From CAXMNX01 sp964194845 (GTDB lineage: Bacteria; Pseudomonadota; Alphaproteobacteria; Rhodobacterales; Rhodobacteraceae): 64,000 nt of DNA. This document shows positions 34,693 to 43,302 of this stretch, piece after piece. Under the pieces are notes generated by a model, which was given only the letters and a program-made list of their open reading frames with translations, made no database searches and was not told the origin of the DNA. Numbering within the stretch: position 1 is the first letter of the stretch; each line of letters starts with the position of its first letter. The stretch is from the NCBI GenBank assembly GCA_964194845.1, contig CAXMNX010000104.1, positions 25,216-89,215 on the forward strand, read 5' to 3'. A program made the translations under genes and the position numbers.

Positions 34693-35241
34693 CTATGATG
34701 TGACCGGGCCGCTGCCGCATCGCGGGATCGGTCTCCCGCCGTCGGAATATGCAAGACACAGCACAATCTCGTCCGGCCTCGGCGCGTCCGCTACGAAAAC
34801 TGTCAAAGTGTCGAAATGATCGAACGACCACGGTTCATCTTTGTGTCCAAGCGGCAGGTCAATCATCGTTCCGGGGCCGCCAACCTTTACATTCGAAGGG
34901 ATCACGGCTGCACCTCCCCCGGCGGCCAGCCGCATCGGTGCGCCAAGTTTCGGGTGGATCACCGCACCGCCATGCTCAATATCGCCGCTCGCGCCGACAA
35001 TGGCCGCCTTGCCATAGGATAACGGCGGGCCGGGCAGTTCGGCAACGGCGCGCGCTGACAGTTCTTGTCCCAGCGCGCCGCCGGCCTCGAATAATTCGGA
35101 AAGGTCGTCGGCATATCGGCCAGCGTAAGGGTTTTTAAGCACAGCGAGCGCCGCGACACGTGTCACCGGCGCGCAGGGTGTGCCGAAAGCATCGGTATTT
35201 GTAACTTCACGGACGATTAGTGTCTTGCGTGCCAGCGTCAT
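34693..35241 (-). CDS. Amino acid synthesis family protein (DUF1185/AA_synth)
   Basis: A 182-residue protein with a full-length AA_synth domain: LIVREVTNTDAFGTPCAPVTRVAALAVLKNPYAGRYADDL at the start, and YGKAAIVGASGDIEHGGAVIHPKLGAPMR. The family takes its name from weak evidence of a role in amino acid metabolism and no reaction is established. It is convergent with fabI, 15 bp apart, and 189 bp downstream of the TsaC/Sua5 gene on the same strand. Confidence 0.85.
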   Translation of the reverse strand: MTLARKTLIVREVTNTDAFGTPCAPVTRVAALAVLKNPYAGRYADDLSELFEAGGALGQELSARAVAELPGPPLSYGKAAIVGASGDIEHGGAVIHPKLGAPMRLAAGGGAAVIPSNVKVGGPGTMIDLPLGHKDEPWSFDHFDTLTVFVADAPRPDEIVLCLAYSDGGRPIPRCGSGPVTS

Positions 35242-35376
35242 ACGATAACTCCGAGGCGATTTTTAGATTGCGTCCGTGAAAGATGCCTCAACATAGTGCT
35301 GCCGTCGAACGATTTCTGGAACCAGCAATCCGCCTGTACCGCAAAGAGATACTGAGACAATTTGATTAAGAACGTC

Positions 35377-35401
35377 CTTCTTCTGTTCAAAAATACCCAT
35401 C
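35377..35401 (-). repeat. Copy of ATTTTT..CAGAAGAAG motif
   Basis: On the minus strand GATGGGTATTTTTGAACAG runs into AAGAAG, matching the end of the element after usp (ATATTTTGGAGCAGAAGAAG at 5308-5327). It lies in the gap after the TsaC/Sua5 gene. Confidence 0.5.
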
Positions 35402-35430
35402 GCGAAGCAGGACAAAGCCCCGGCCCGGTC

Positions 35431-36378
35431 TCAATCTCTGGGCGCGGCGGCCCGTTTGAGCCGGTCATTGATCCCCAGCCCCAAACCGGTCTCGGGCACC
35501 GCCGCGACAGCAATTGGTCGCCCTAAGGCGTCTGCCCGATGCAGAACGTCGAAAAGCCGTGCTGCCGCCTCGACCAGATCGCCGCTTTCGGAAAGCGACA
35601 CATCGCCCCTGATGTCCCCGAAACCGATCAGAAACTCGTCGCCGCGCGCTTCAACTGCGTTCAAACGCACGCGCGCGCCCGGCGCATAGTGCGACGCCAT
35701 TTGCCCCGGCGCTACTGGCGCGCCGCTGACAGCGTCGCGGTCCAGATGCATCCCCAGACAGGCTTCGATCGCCTCGACCGGCAGACCGCCCGCGCGCAAC
35801 AACCGGGGCGCTCCGTCTAGCCCGACAATCGTCGATTCGACGCCGACCGGGCATGGGCCGCCGTCTATCACCGCGTCAATCCGGCCGGAAAGCCCCGCCA
35901 GAACATGATCCGCCGTCGTGGGCGAAATTCGCCCCGAAAGGTTCGCCGACGGTGCCGCAATCGGACGCCCGACCGCCTGCAATAGCGACCGCGCAACCTC
36001 CCCGTCCGGCGCGCGAACCGCCAGAAACCGCCCGCCCGCCGTCACCAGCGAAGATATGCCCGCGCCGTCGCGCATTCTCAGAACAAGCGTCAATGCACCC
36101 GGCCAGAACGCCGCCGCCAGCTGCTCGGCCTCGACCGGCACTTCGCAAAGATCGCGAACCGCCTCGATCCCCGTGACATGCGCAATCAGCGGATTGAATG
36201 CAGGCCGCCCCTTGGCCTCGAATATCCGCGCCACCGCCGCATCGTCTGTTGCATCCGTACCCAGCCCGTAAACGGTCTCGGTCGGGAACGCGACCAGCCC
36301 GCCATTTCGCAGAATATCTGCGGCAATGGCAATGTCTCTCGCCGTCGTGCTCAGAGCTTTTGTTTCGATGCCACTCAC
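35431..36378 (-). CDS. L-threonylcarbamoyladenylate synthase (Sua5/TsaC)
   Basis: A 315-residue enzyme that makes threonylcarbamoyl-AMP from threonine, bicarbonate and ATP, the first step of t6A modification of tRNA. The YrdC domain has GGLVAFPTETVYGLGTDAT, KGRPAFNPLIAHV, AAFWPGALTLVLR and APSANLSGRISPTTADHV. The C-terminal Sua5 domain (from about residue 220) makes it a long-form protein. TsaB, which acts later in the pathway, is encoded at 3987-4646. It is divergent from the acyl-CoA dehydrogenase gene. Confidence 0.94.
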   Translation of the reverse strand: MSGIETKALSTTARDIAIAADILRNGGLVAFPTETVYGLGTDATDDAAVARIFEAKGRPAFNPLIAHVTGIEAVRDLCEVPVEAEQLAAAFWPGALTLVLRMRDGAGISSLVTAGGRFLAVRAPDGEVARSLLQAVGRPIAAPSANLSGRISPTTADHVLAGLSGRIDAVIDGGPCPVGVESTIVGLDGAPRLLRAGGLPVEAIEACLGMHLDRDAVSGAPVAPGQMASHYAPGARVRLNAVEARGDEFLIGFGDIRGDVSLSESGDLVEAAARLFDVLHRADALGRPIAVAAVPETGLGLGINDRLKRAAAPRD

Positions 36379-36504
36379 GGTCGTGGCCCTCCGTGACGTT
36401 GCGTCTCAGTTGAAGCGCGTCACTAAGGTTGTGCATGGTGGCGCGTAACGCAAACCAAGTAACGGCGCGCCGCCGATTTGCCAAGCGGCACCCAGAGGGT
36501 AGGG

Positions 36505-38211
36505 ATGGCCTACAGATCACCGGTATCAGATATCCAGTTCATACTGGACCATGTCGTCGGCTTCCCTGAAGTCAGCCAGACTGCGCGATATGAGGACGCC
36601 ACATCGGACACCGTCGCCGCCGTTCTGGCCGAGGCGGCAAAGCTTTGCGACGAGGTGATGGCACCCTTGAACCGCAGCTCGGATCTGAACGCTGCGCGGC
36701 TAGAAAATGGCGTTGTCCGCACCTCGCCTGGCTTTGTCGAAGCCTATGCCGCGATTGCGACAGGCGGCTGGGTCGGGGTGTCGGCTTCGCCCGAATACGG
36801 CGGCATGGGCCTTCCGATTGCCATCAATACCGCGCTTAACGACATCATGTCGGGGGCCTGCCTTTCGCTTCAGCTCAATCCGCTTCTGACCCAGGGCCAA
36901 ATCGAAGCGTTGGAGCACCATGCCAGCGACGAGATCAAGGCGCTCTACTTGCCAAAACTCAACTCGGGCGAATGGTCTGGCACGATGAACCTGACTGAGC
37001 CGCAGGCCGGAAGCGATGTCGGCGCCATCCGCACAAAAGCCGCGCCCAACGTCGACGGCACATACAAGATCACCGGGCAGAAAATATTCATCACCTGGGG
37101 CGACAGCGATCTGGTTGAAAATATCTGCCACCTGGTGCTCGCCCGCCTTCCCGACGCCGCACCCGGCACCAAGGGCATCAGCCTATTTATCGTGCCCAAG
37201 CACCTGCCGGATGCCACTGGCGCGCCGGGAGTCGCCAACAGCCTTCGCGTCGTCAGTCTGGAACACAAGCTTGGCATCCACGGCTCGCCTACGGCGGTGA
37301 TGGACTACGAGCGCGCAACCGGCTGGCTGATCGGCGAGGAACACGGCGGCATGGCGGCGATGTTCACGATGATGAACAACGCCCGCCTCAGCGTCGGTAT
37401 TCAGGGCGTCGGCGTGGCCGAGGCCGCGTATCAGCACGCATTGGCCTTTGCGATGGAACGCAAACAGGGTCGCGCGAGCGGGTCCGGCACGATCATTGAA
37501 CATGCAGATGTGCGCCGGATGCTGACGGCGATGAAGGCCGATATATTCGCCGCCCGTTCGATCGCGTTGGCCTGCGCGGTCGCCATCGACATGGCCCGCG
37601 CCAATGATGACGCGAACTGGCAAGCCCGCGCCGCCTTCCTGACCCCGATCGCCAAGGCGTTCGGCACCGACACCGGCGTCGCGGTCGCCAGCGAAGGCGT
37701 GCAGGTTCACGGCGGCATGGGCTTCATCGAAGAAACCGGTGCCGCGCAATTCCTGCGCGACGTGCGGATCACACCCATCTACGAAGGCACCAACGGCATC
37801 CAGGCGATGGACCTCGTCGGCCGGAAATTGATGGATGATGGCGACGCCGCCTACCAACTTCTGGATGAGGTTGAGGCAATGGCCGAGGCGGCTCGCGCAA
37901 CACGTCCCGAACTGGGCGATGCAGTCTGGGGTGCGGCCGAAACACTTCGCGAGACAACGGAATGGCTGACAGGCGAAGCGCCCGACGTGCGGTTTGCGGT
38001 TGCGGTGCCGTATCTGCGCGCCTTTGCCCGCGTCCTCGGTGGCCATTTCCACCTGGCAGCAGCCCATGCCGAAGGCGGGCAGGGGCGTCGCACGGCGCTC
38101 GCCGGGTTCTATATCCAGCGTCTGTTGCCCGAACACGCCGCGCTGTTGCGTCAGGTCAGGGTCGGCAACGACGGCCTGTTTGATCTCAGCATCGAAGACC
38201 TGAGCGCCTGA
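36505..38211 (+). CDS. Acyl-CoA dehydrogenase, second paralogue
   Basis: A 568-residue FAD enzyme related to the one at 22250-24028, sharing VSDIQFILDHVV-like N-terminal residues, WSGTMNLTEPQAGSDVGAIRTKA, KIFITWGDSDLVENICHLVLA and IYEGTNGIQAMDLVGRKL. The long C-terminal extension is present. The ATG at 36505 follows GAGGGTAGGG. The gene shares one base (TGATG) with the MBL gene, so the two are coupled. Substrate chain length cannot be read from the sequence. Confidence 0.95.
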   Translation: MAYRSPVSDIQFILDHVVGFPEVSQTARYEDATSDTVAAVLAEAAKLCDEVMAPLNRSSDLNAARLENGVVRTSPGFVEAYAAIATGGWVGVSASPEYGGMGLPIAINTALNDIMSGACLSLQLNPLLTQGQIEALEHHASDEIKALYLPKLNSGEWSGTMNLTEPQAGSDVGAIRTKAAPNVDGTYKITGQKIFITWGDSDLVENICHLVLARLPDAAPGTKGISLFIVPKHLPDATGAPGVANSLRVVSLEHKLGIHGSPTAVMDYERATGWLIGEEHGGMAAMFTMMNNARLSVGIQGVGVAEAAYQHALAFAMERKQGRASGSGTIIEHADVRRMLTAMKADIFAARSIALACAVAIDMARANDDANWQARAAFLTPIAKAFGTDTGVAVASEGVQVHGGMGFIEETGAAQFLRDVRITPIYEGTNGIQAMDLVGRKLMDDGDAAYQLLDEVEAMAEAARATRPELGDAVWGAAETLRETTEWLTGEAPDVRFAVAVPYLRAFARVLGGHFHLAAAHAEGGQGRRTALAGFYIQRLLPEHAALLRQVRVGNDGLFDLSIEDLSA

Positions 38212-39260
38212 TGGCGGATACCGCGCGCGCCATCCATTACCCATTTCCCGATCCGCCTGATGCGGGCGATGCGGTCGAGGTTGCACCGGGCATCCTCTGG
38301 CTTCGCCTGCCGCTGCCAATGGCGCTGGATCACGTCAACTCTTACGCGCTTGATGAAGGCGATGGCTGGACGATTGTTGACACCGGCATCAACAGCAAAC
38401 GCAGCCGTGCGATCTGGGAAAAGGCACTATCCGGCCCGCTCGGCGGGAAACCGGTCAAACGCGTGCTGGTCACCCACCACCATCCCGATCACATCGGCCT
38501 TGCAGGCTGGTTCCAGACCGCCCACGGTGCCGAGCTTTTGACCACCCGAACCGCGTGGCTTTTCGCGCGGATGCTGACATTGGACGAACAGGCGACGCCG
38601 CCGCCCGAAACCGCCGATTTCTGGCGCTCCGCTGGCATGTCCCCCGATATCCTTGCCGAACGTCTTACCGAGCGCCCCTTCAACTTCGCCGATACCGTAG
38701 CACCCATGCCGCTGGGCTTTACCCGCCTGAAGGACGAAGACCGCGTCACATTGGGCGGTCGCAATTGGCAGGTCTTGTTCGGCAGTGGCCACGCGCCCGA
38801 TCACGCCACGCTTTGGGCGCAAGATGGCGAGGTCGTCCTTGGCGGCGACCAGCTGATCCCGTCGATATCCCCCAATCTTGGCGTCTACGCCACCGAGCCT
38901 GAAGCCGATCCCGTCGCCGACTGGCTGGAAAGTTGCAAACGCTTTCAAACATTTGCCGACCCGCGTCAGCTTGTTCTTCCCGGCCACAAACTGCCTTTCA
39001 CCGGGTTGCCAAGCCGTCTGGACCAGCTCATCGAAAACCACACCTCGGCTCTTCAACGCCTTGAACAGCACCTTCAAACGCCCCAAACCGCCGTCGAATG
39101 CTTCGCCCCGCTTTTCAAACGCGAAATTGTGAAGTCGGAGTATGGTCTCGCGATGGTCGAAGCGATGGCGCATTGCCTTCACCTCTGGCATCAAGGTCGC
39201 GTGACGCGCCGCCTATCCGATGATGGCGCGTGGCTCTGGCAGATAAAAGGCACCGAATGA
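38211..39260 (+). CDS. MBL-fold metallohydrolase
   Basis: A 349-residue metallo-beta-lactamase-fold hydrolase. The metal motif H89-x-H91-x-D93-H94 is in VTHHHPDHIGLAGW. Further ligands are the histidine in GSGHAPDHATLW and the aspartate in VLGGDQLIPS. A C-terminal helical extension resembles hydrolases of the LACTB2/glyoxalase-II type. Coupled to an acyl-CoA dehydrogenase gene, it may hydrolyse a thioester, but that is inference. The next gene overlaps its end by ATGA. Confidence 0.9.
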   Translation: MADTARAIHYPFPDPPDAGDAVEVAPGILWLRLPLPMALDHVNSYALDEGDGWTIVDTGINSKRSRAIWEKALSGPLGGKPVKRVLVTHHHPDHIGLAGWFQTAHGAELLTTRTAWLFARMLTLDEQATPPPETADFWRSAGMSPDILAERLTERPFNFADTVAPMPLGFTRLKDEDRVTLGGRNWQVLFGSGHAPDHATLWAQDGEVVLGGDQLIPSISPNLGVYATEPEADPVADWLESCKRFQTFADPRQLVLPGHKLPFTGLPSRLDQLIENHTSALQRLEQHLQTPQTAVECFAPLFKREIVKSEYGLAMVEAMAHCLHLWHQGRVTRRLSDDGAWLWQIKGTE

Positions 39261-39718
39261 ACGACGAAATCAAAACCGCGGCTGAAATTGTCGAAAACAG
39301 CGCGATGCCCTGCGGTGGCGCCGTCCACGCCGAAGCCGATTGCGCGCCGACCGCTGAACAGGAACCGCTGCCGCCCGCCCTGACCAAAAAACCGGTCGAG
39401 CAGAAAAGCCCGGCGGAATGGGCGTATCAGCGGCTGATCCTCTACATCAAAAATTTCGAAAAAACCCTTGATAACAAACACGAAGTGGCGATGGGTCTGA
39501 CCGACACCGGCGCAGGTGTTCTGCGGATCGAGGGGCTTGGCTATTTCGACCCCGATATCGTCACGTATTATGGCAGCGACCAGACCGGCGCGCGGGTCCA
39601 GCTTGTTCAGCACGTCAGCCAGCTGAATGTGCTTCTCCGCGCGACGCTAAAACCCGATACCGAAGAAACCGCGCGACGGATCGGATTTGAGCTGGCCAAG
39701 GGACTTGAGGAAGCGTGA
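39257..39718 (+). CDS. DUF6173 family protein
   Basis: A 153-residue protein of unknown function. The first 45 residues are acidic and proline-rich, probably disordered. The folded part has SPAEWAYQRLILYIKNFEKTLD, EVAMGLTDTGAGVLRIEGLGYFDPDIVTYYG and QLVQHVSQLNVLLRA, which I recognise as DUF6173. The ATG lies in the ATGA overlap with the MBL gene. No membrane segment or signal is visible. Confidence 0.75.
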   Translation: MNDEIKTAAEIVENSAMPCGGAVHAEADCAPTAEQEPLPPALTKKPVEQKSPAEWAYQRLILYIKNFEKTLDNKHEVAMGLTDTGAGVLRIEGLGYFDPDIVTYYGSDQTGARVQLVQHVSQLNVLLRATLKPDTEETARRIGFELAKGLEEA

Positions 39719-39807
39719 CCTGCGGCCATCGGGCCGTGCGGTCGGCCCGTGACACGGGCGGGCGATTGCGCTAGGCAACTAGCCAAACAGATATCGGAGC
39801 TTTGACC

Positions 39808-39942
39808 GTGGCTGAACACAAACATGGCGAGATGAACATCGACGACCACGAAAAAACATTCGTTTCGTTCGTCCGCGTGACAAAGAACGTCATGATCCTG
39901 ATCATTCTCGCTCTGATTCTCCTCGCAATGTTTAACGCCTGA
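39808..39942 (+). CDS. aa3-type cytochrome c oxidase subunit IV
   Basis: A 44-residue protein starting at GTG after an ATCGGAG site. A charged N-terminus (MAEHKHGEMNIDDHEKTF) leads into a single membrane helix (VMILIILALILLAMF). This is the bacterial aa3-oxidase subunit IV family (COX4_pro_2), a small accessory subunit packed against the catalytic core. The other oxidase genes are not in the window. It precedes the lipoprotein gene by 12 bp. Confidence 0.88.
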   Translation: MAEHKHGEMNIDDHEKTFVSFVRVTKNVMILIILALILLAMFNA

Positions 39943-39954
39943 CGGATCCGGGTG

Positions 39955-40578
39955 ATGCGACTGCATCATCTGCTGGCCATTGGCCTTTTGCCGCTCGTTC
40001 TTGCGGCCTGCGGTGGCCCGGCCGAACCGGTCTGGGCACCCGATGATGCGGTGCAAAAAGCCGTCTACCGGCACGAAGGCCCGCCAAAGATCACGCTTTT
40101 TACAGTTATCAACGTTCGCAGCGGATCGGGTGGGCATTCCGGGTTGCTGATCAACGGCGATCAGCGGCTTATTTTCGATCCTGCTGGCACCTTCAAGTTA
40201 CCATTTGCCCCCGAAAGAAACGACGTCCACTTCGGTATGACCGAGAATGCGTTGAAAGTTTATATCGACTATCACGCCCGCCAAACCTGGAACGTACGCG
40301 CGCAAGAACTAGAAGTGACGCCCCGGCAGGCGCGCATTCTGACCCGCCTGGTCCAGGAATACGGCGCGGTTCCAAAGGCGCAATGCACGCTCGCGATCAC
40401 CCGCATCCTGAAGCAGGTACCCGGATTTGAAAGTGTCAAAGTGACCTATTTCCCGAACGCACTTGCCGAGAAGCTGGAACAATTTCCGGGCGTCCAGACG
40501 CGGCTGATTACCGACGACGACGCAGATACGAACCACGGTGTCCTGATTACAGCGGGTCAGGCCGGCGTTAACGGCTGA
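39955..40578 (+). CDS. Conserved lipoprotein of unknown function
   Basis: A 207-residue protein with a lipoprotein signal peptide; LPLVLAAC places the lipidated cysteine at residue 19. The mature part contains HSGLLINGDQRLIFDPAGTF, a pattern resembling the permuted NlpC/P60 or DUF4105-like group, but no catalytic triad can be assigned with confidence. I start at ATG 39955, since a GTG just before it adds one residue only. It follows the oxidase subunit IV gene by 12 bp and may be co-transcribed. Confidence 0.75.
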   Translation: MRLHHLLAIGLLPLVLAACGGPAEPVWAPDDAVQKAVYRHEGPPKITLFTVINVRSGSGGHSGLLINGDQRLIFDPAGTFKLPFAPERNDVHFGMTENALKVYIDYHARQTWNVRAQELEVTPRQARILTRLVQEYGAVPKAQCTLAITRILKQVPGFESVKVTYFPNALAEKLEQFPGVQTRLITDDDADTNHGVLITAGQAGVNG

Positions 40579-40580
40579 TT

Positions 40581-40682
40581 AGAGCGTTTCGATTTTGGAC
40601 CAGTGCATCCCCAATCGGATTTTGCGGTCGAGCCAAAGGCGAGAGGCAGTAAAATTCGAATCAAGTTAAATCGAAATGCTTA
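40581..40682. repeat. 100-bp element with 13-bp inverted ends
   Basis: AGCGTTTCGATTT at 40583-40595 and AAATCGAAATGCT at 40668-40680 are inverted copies matching at 12 of 13 bases. The ends are joined by about 72 bp without a frame. It occupies half of the 205-bp gap between the lipoprotein gene and azlD. It resembles a small non-coding mobile or palindromic intergenic unit; no target duplication is obvious. Confidence 0.55.
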
Positions 40683-40783
40683 AACCGATCTTATTCTTAA
40701 TTTTCTGATAGTTAGACCGTCACGGTCAGCGACATCAATGGCTTGCAGCAAAAATGTTTCGCGCGCGAAACATTCCTTTGGCC

Positions 40784-41110
40784 TCAGAAAATGGATTGCA
40801 AAGCCCAGAGCGACCCCGCACCGGCAACAACACCCCAAAGCATACTCTTTCGCCACCAGGCAACAGCCAGCGTCGCGGCGGCGGCAATAAGCCGTACTGG
40901 GTCAGGCTCGCCGCCGGTTGCGGCGGGCCAAAGCACAAGCGGTGCAACCAGTCCCGGCAATACGGCGACTGGCGTGTATCGCAAGTGCCGCAGCACCCAG
41001 TCGGGCATTTTCCTCGCGCCGATCAGACCAAGGAACGAAAACCGGATCAGATACGTGCCCACGCCCATGACCGCGACGATAAACCAGATCTCTGCCGACG
41101 AATAAGTCAT
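40784..41110 (-). CDS. azlD: AzlD-type branched-chain amino acid transport subunit
   Basis: A 108-residue membrane protein with three or four helices, containing FIVAVMGVGTYLIRFSFLGLIG and LRHLRYTPVAVLPGLVAPLVL, typical of AzlD. It works with AzlC in exporting branched-chain amino acids or analogues. The start overlaps the azlC stop by ATGA, so the subunits are translated together. Confidence 0.92.
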   Translation of the reverse strand: MTYSSAEIWFIVAVMGVGTYLIRFSFLGLIGARKMPDWVLRHLRYTPVAVLPGLVAPLVLWPAATGGEPDPVRLIAAAATLAVAWWRKSMLWGVVAGAGSLWALQSIF

Positions 41111-41811
41111 GCCCGCCCAATCCGCCGCTCGATCTCGGCACCCACGGCCATTGCCGCAAATGCCGCAATCAAAAGTCCGGTACCGGACGGCAAGAACCCA
41201 AAGAATAAAGCCACAACAATGGATGTGACCGCAGCGAAAAGATGCGCGAGCGTTTTCAGCATCGGCCCGACAATCGACAAAAACAAAAGCGGCATCGCAA
41301 AGTCGATGGTGATCCAGTTGGGCATGGCATCGCCCGTTACCGCGCCCGCCCAGGTACCGAGGGTCCAGAGCGGGGCCATCAGCGTCATGGTGCCGACGAA
41401 AAACGCGAATTTGTCGCTGACCGGCGTCTCGGGTACTTCTTCGAACCTCTGAACTCCAAGCGCGTAGCTTGCGTCAACGTTCAGGTAAGCCACGCAAATC
41501 CGCTGCCAAAGCGGAGCCGCGCCAAGGTGCGCTTGCAAGCTGGCCGAATACATCGCCATGCGTAGGTTCACCGCCAGTGCTGCGGCCAAAACAGTCCAGA
41601 TCGGCACCGCTTCGGTCATCAGCTGAATGGCCGTGAACTGGGCCGCACCCGCGATCACCAGAAGCGAGAACCCGACGGTTTGCGCCACGTCCAACCCGGC
41701 CTCGGTCGCAACCACCCCAAATAACAATGCAAACGGAATACCGATCGGCAGAAACGGCAATCCCGCGATCAACCCCTGAATAAAGGCTGATTTTCTTGTG
41801 GTGGAGGCCAT
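41107..41811 (-). CDS. azlC: AzlC family permease
   Basis: A 234-residue inner-membrane protein, the larger subunit of the AzlCD exporter. GLPFLPIGIPFALLFGVVATEAGL at the N-terminus and GAAQFTAIQLMTEAVPIWTVLAAALAVNLRMAMYSASL are the family signature. About six helices. An AGGGCG site precedes the ATG. It is divergent from fdhD, 58 bp apart. Confidence 0.93.
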   Translation of the reverse strand: MASTTRKSAFIQGLIAGLPFLPIGIPFALLFGVVATEAGLDVAQTVGFSLLVIAGAAQFTAIQLMTEAVPIWTVLAAALAVNLRMAMYSASLQAHLGAAPLWQRICVAYLNVDASYALGVQRFEEVPETPVSDKFAFFVGTMTLMAPLWTLGTWAGAVTGDAMPNWITIDFAMPLLFLSIVGPMLKTLAHLFAAVTSIVVALFFGFLPSGTGLLIAAFAAMAVGAEIERRIGRA

Positions 41812-41869
41812 GTTCGCGCCCTAAACTCTTCTGAACGCGCATACATCAAGAAAAAAGCCGCTTCAAATC

Positions 41870-42751
41870 ATGCTTCGTGATGACCGAGATGAATATCTGA
41901 TCGCCCCCGATCCCAAACGCCTCGGGCTGACCCGCAGCGTTGATAGCGTTGACGAGATGGGAATGTCCGGCGAGATTGCCGTGGTCGAAGAACGCCCGCT
42001 GACGATCTTCCTGAATGGTCAGGAGATTGTCACTGCGATGACCATCGGCGACTATCCCGAATACCTCGCGCTCGGCTTTTTGCGCAATCAGGGCATGTTG
42101 CAAGACGATGAAGTTGTTACGGGCGTCGATTTCGACGCCGAGCTGGAAACTGTCGTAGTCCGAACGGACGGAAAAACCACTTACGAAGAAAAACTGAAGA
42201 AAAAGACCCGCACCAGCGGTTGCGCGGTCGGCACGGTTTTCGGCGACATGATGGAAGGGCTCGACGATCTGAAACTGCCCGCCAGTGAAGTGCGAACCTC
42301 GTGGCTTTACGCACTTGCGAACAAGATCAACCGCACGCCGTCGCTTTACCTCGAAGCGGGCGCGATCCACGGTAGTGTTCTCTGCGAAAAAGACCGCCCG
42401 CTGGTTTATATGGAAGACGTTGGCCGCCACAACGCGGTCGACAAGATCGCCGGCTGGATGTTCAGCGAAGGCGTAACAGGCGGCGACAAAATCCTCTACA
42501 CGACTGGGCGTTTAACCTCGGAAATGGTCATCAAATGTGCGCACATGGGCATCCCCGTTCTGGCCTCGCGGTCGGGATTTACCGCCTGGGGCGTGGATAT
42601 TGCCCGGCAGGTTGATCTGACGCTTATCGGCCGGATGCGCGGGCGGCGGTTCAATTGCCTGGCGGGCGGAGAAAGACTTATCCGCGACGCGGATCCCAAG
42701 GTTGTGGCCGACGAAGACAAAAAGCACCGTCGCAAAGGGGCAGAGGCATGA
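41870..42751 (+). CDS. fdhD: Formate dehydrogenase accessory sulfurtransferase FdhD
   Basis: A 293-residue protein that transfers sulfur from a cysteine desulfurase to the molybdenum cofactor of formate dehydrogenase. Landmarks are EERPLTIFLNGQEIVTAMTIGD, YLALGFLRNQG, RTSGCAVGTVFGDMM, VYMEDVGRHNAVDKIAGW and SRSGFTAWGVDIARQ. Only one cysteine is present in the segment where E. coli has CxxC, a common variant. The ribosome site is weak and a later start is possible. It heads the molybdenum-cofactor operon. Confidence 0.93.
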   Translation: MLRDDRDEYLIAPDPKRLGLTRSVDSVDEMGMSGEIAVVEERPLTIFLNGQEIVTAMTIGDYPEYLALGFLRNQGMLQDDEVVTGVDFDAELETVVVRTDGKTTYEEKLKKKTRTSGCAVGTVFGDMMEGLDDLKLPASEVRTSWLYALANKINRTPSLYLEAGAIHGSVLCEKDRPLVYMEDVGRHNAVDKIAGWMFSEGVTGGDKILYTTGRLTSEMVIKCAHMGIPVLASRSGFTAWGVDIARQVDLTLIGRMRGRRFNCLAGGERLIRDADPKVVADEDKKHRRKGAEA

Positions 42752-43302
42752 ACCGATCCGACGCCTTCGAGGATCAGATATCCGACGACGCAGTTACCGT
42801 CACTTATCGCTACAACCGCGCGCTTTCGCGCCGCGCGATGTCCGGCTGGTGGCAAAGCGTCGTGCCGCCCGAGCCGTTTCTGAAACGCGCGATCATCTGG
42901 GCGGTGATCTGGTTTGGAATACTGGGAATTGCTCTCGCAATTGCCGCCTTCGGCCTGACGCCGTGGTTTGTCGGCGCGGGCCTGATCGGTGCTGGCGTCA
43001 TGGTGGGCGCTTTCACCTATCTGCAACGAACGCGCATGAGCCGGTTCTGGGACGAGCTTGGCCGCCACTGGGACCAAGCGGGCGAAACCGAGGTGCGGCT
43101 GGACGCCGGTGGTCTTGCCATCCGCGATGATGTTTCGCAGCGAAGGCTGACCTGGGCCGCGGTGGATGCGGTGAAAGCGGTGCGCGGCGGTACGGTTTTC
43201 CGGTCGGGGATCTCGATGCTGGTTATTCCCGATGCGGCGTTGCCCGAGGGAATGAAGGCGACAGCATTTCGCGATCGCATTGCGGCGTGGAGACATCCGT
43301 GA
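42748..43302 (+). CDS. Membrane protein, YcxB-like
   Basis: A 184-residue protein with two adjacent membrane helices (IIWAVIWFGILGIALAIAAF and WFVGAGLIGAGVMVGAF). They are followed by a cytoplasmic domain, EVRLDAGGLAIRDDVSQRRLTWAAVDAVKAVRGGTVF, that resembles the YcxB C-terminal domain. The role is unknown. It overlaps fdhD by ATGA at its start and mobA by GTGA at its end, so it sits in the middle of a molybdenum-cofactor operon. Confidence 0.75.
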   Translation: MNRSDAFEDQISDDAVTVTYRYNRALSRRAMSGWWQSVVPPEPFLKRAIIWAVIWFGILGIALAIAAFGLTPWFVGAGLIGAGVMVGAFTYLQRTRMSRFWDELGRHWDQAGETEVRLDAGGLAIRDDVSQRRLTWAAVDAVKAVRGGTVFRSGISMLVIPDAALPEGMKATAFRDRIAAWRHP

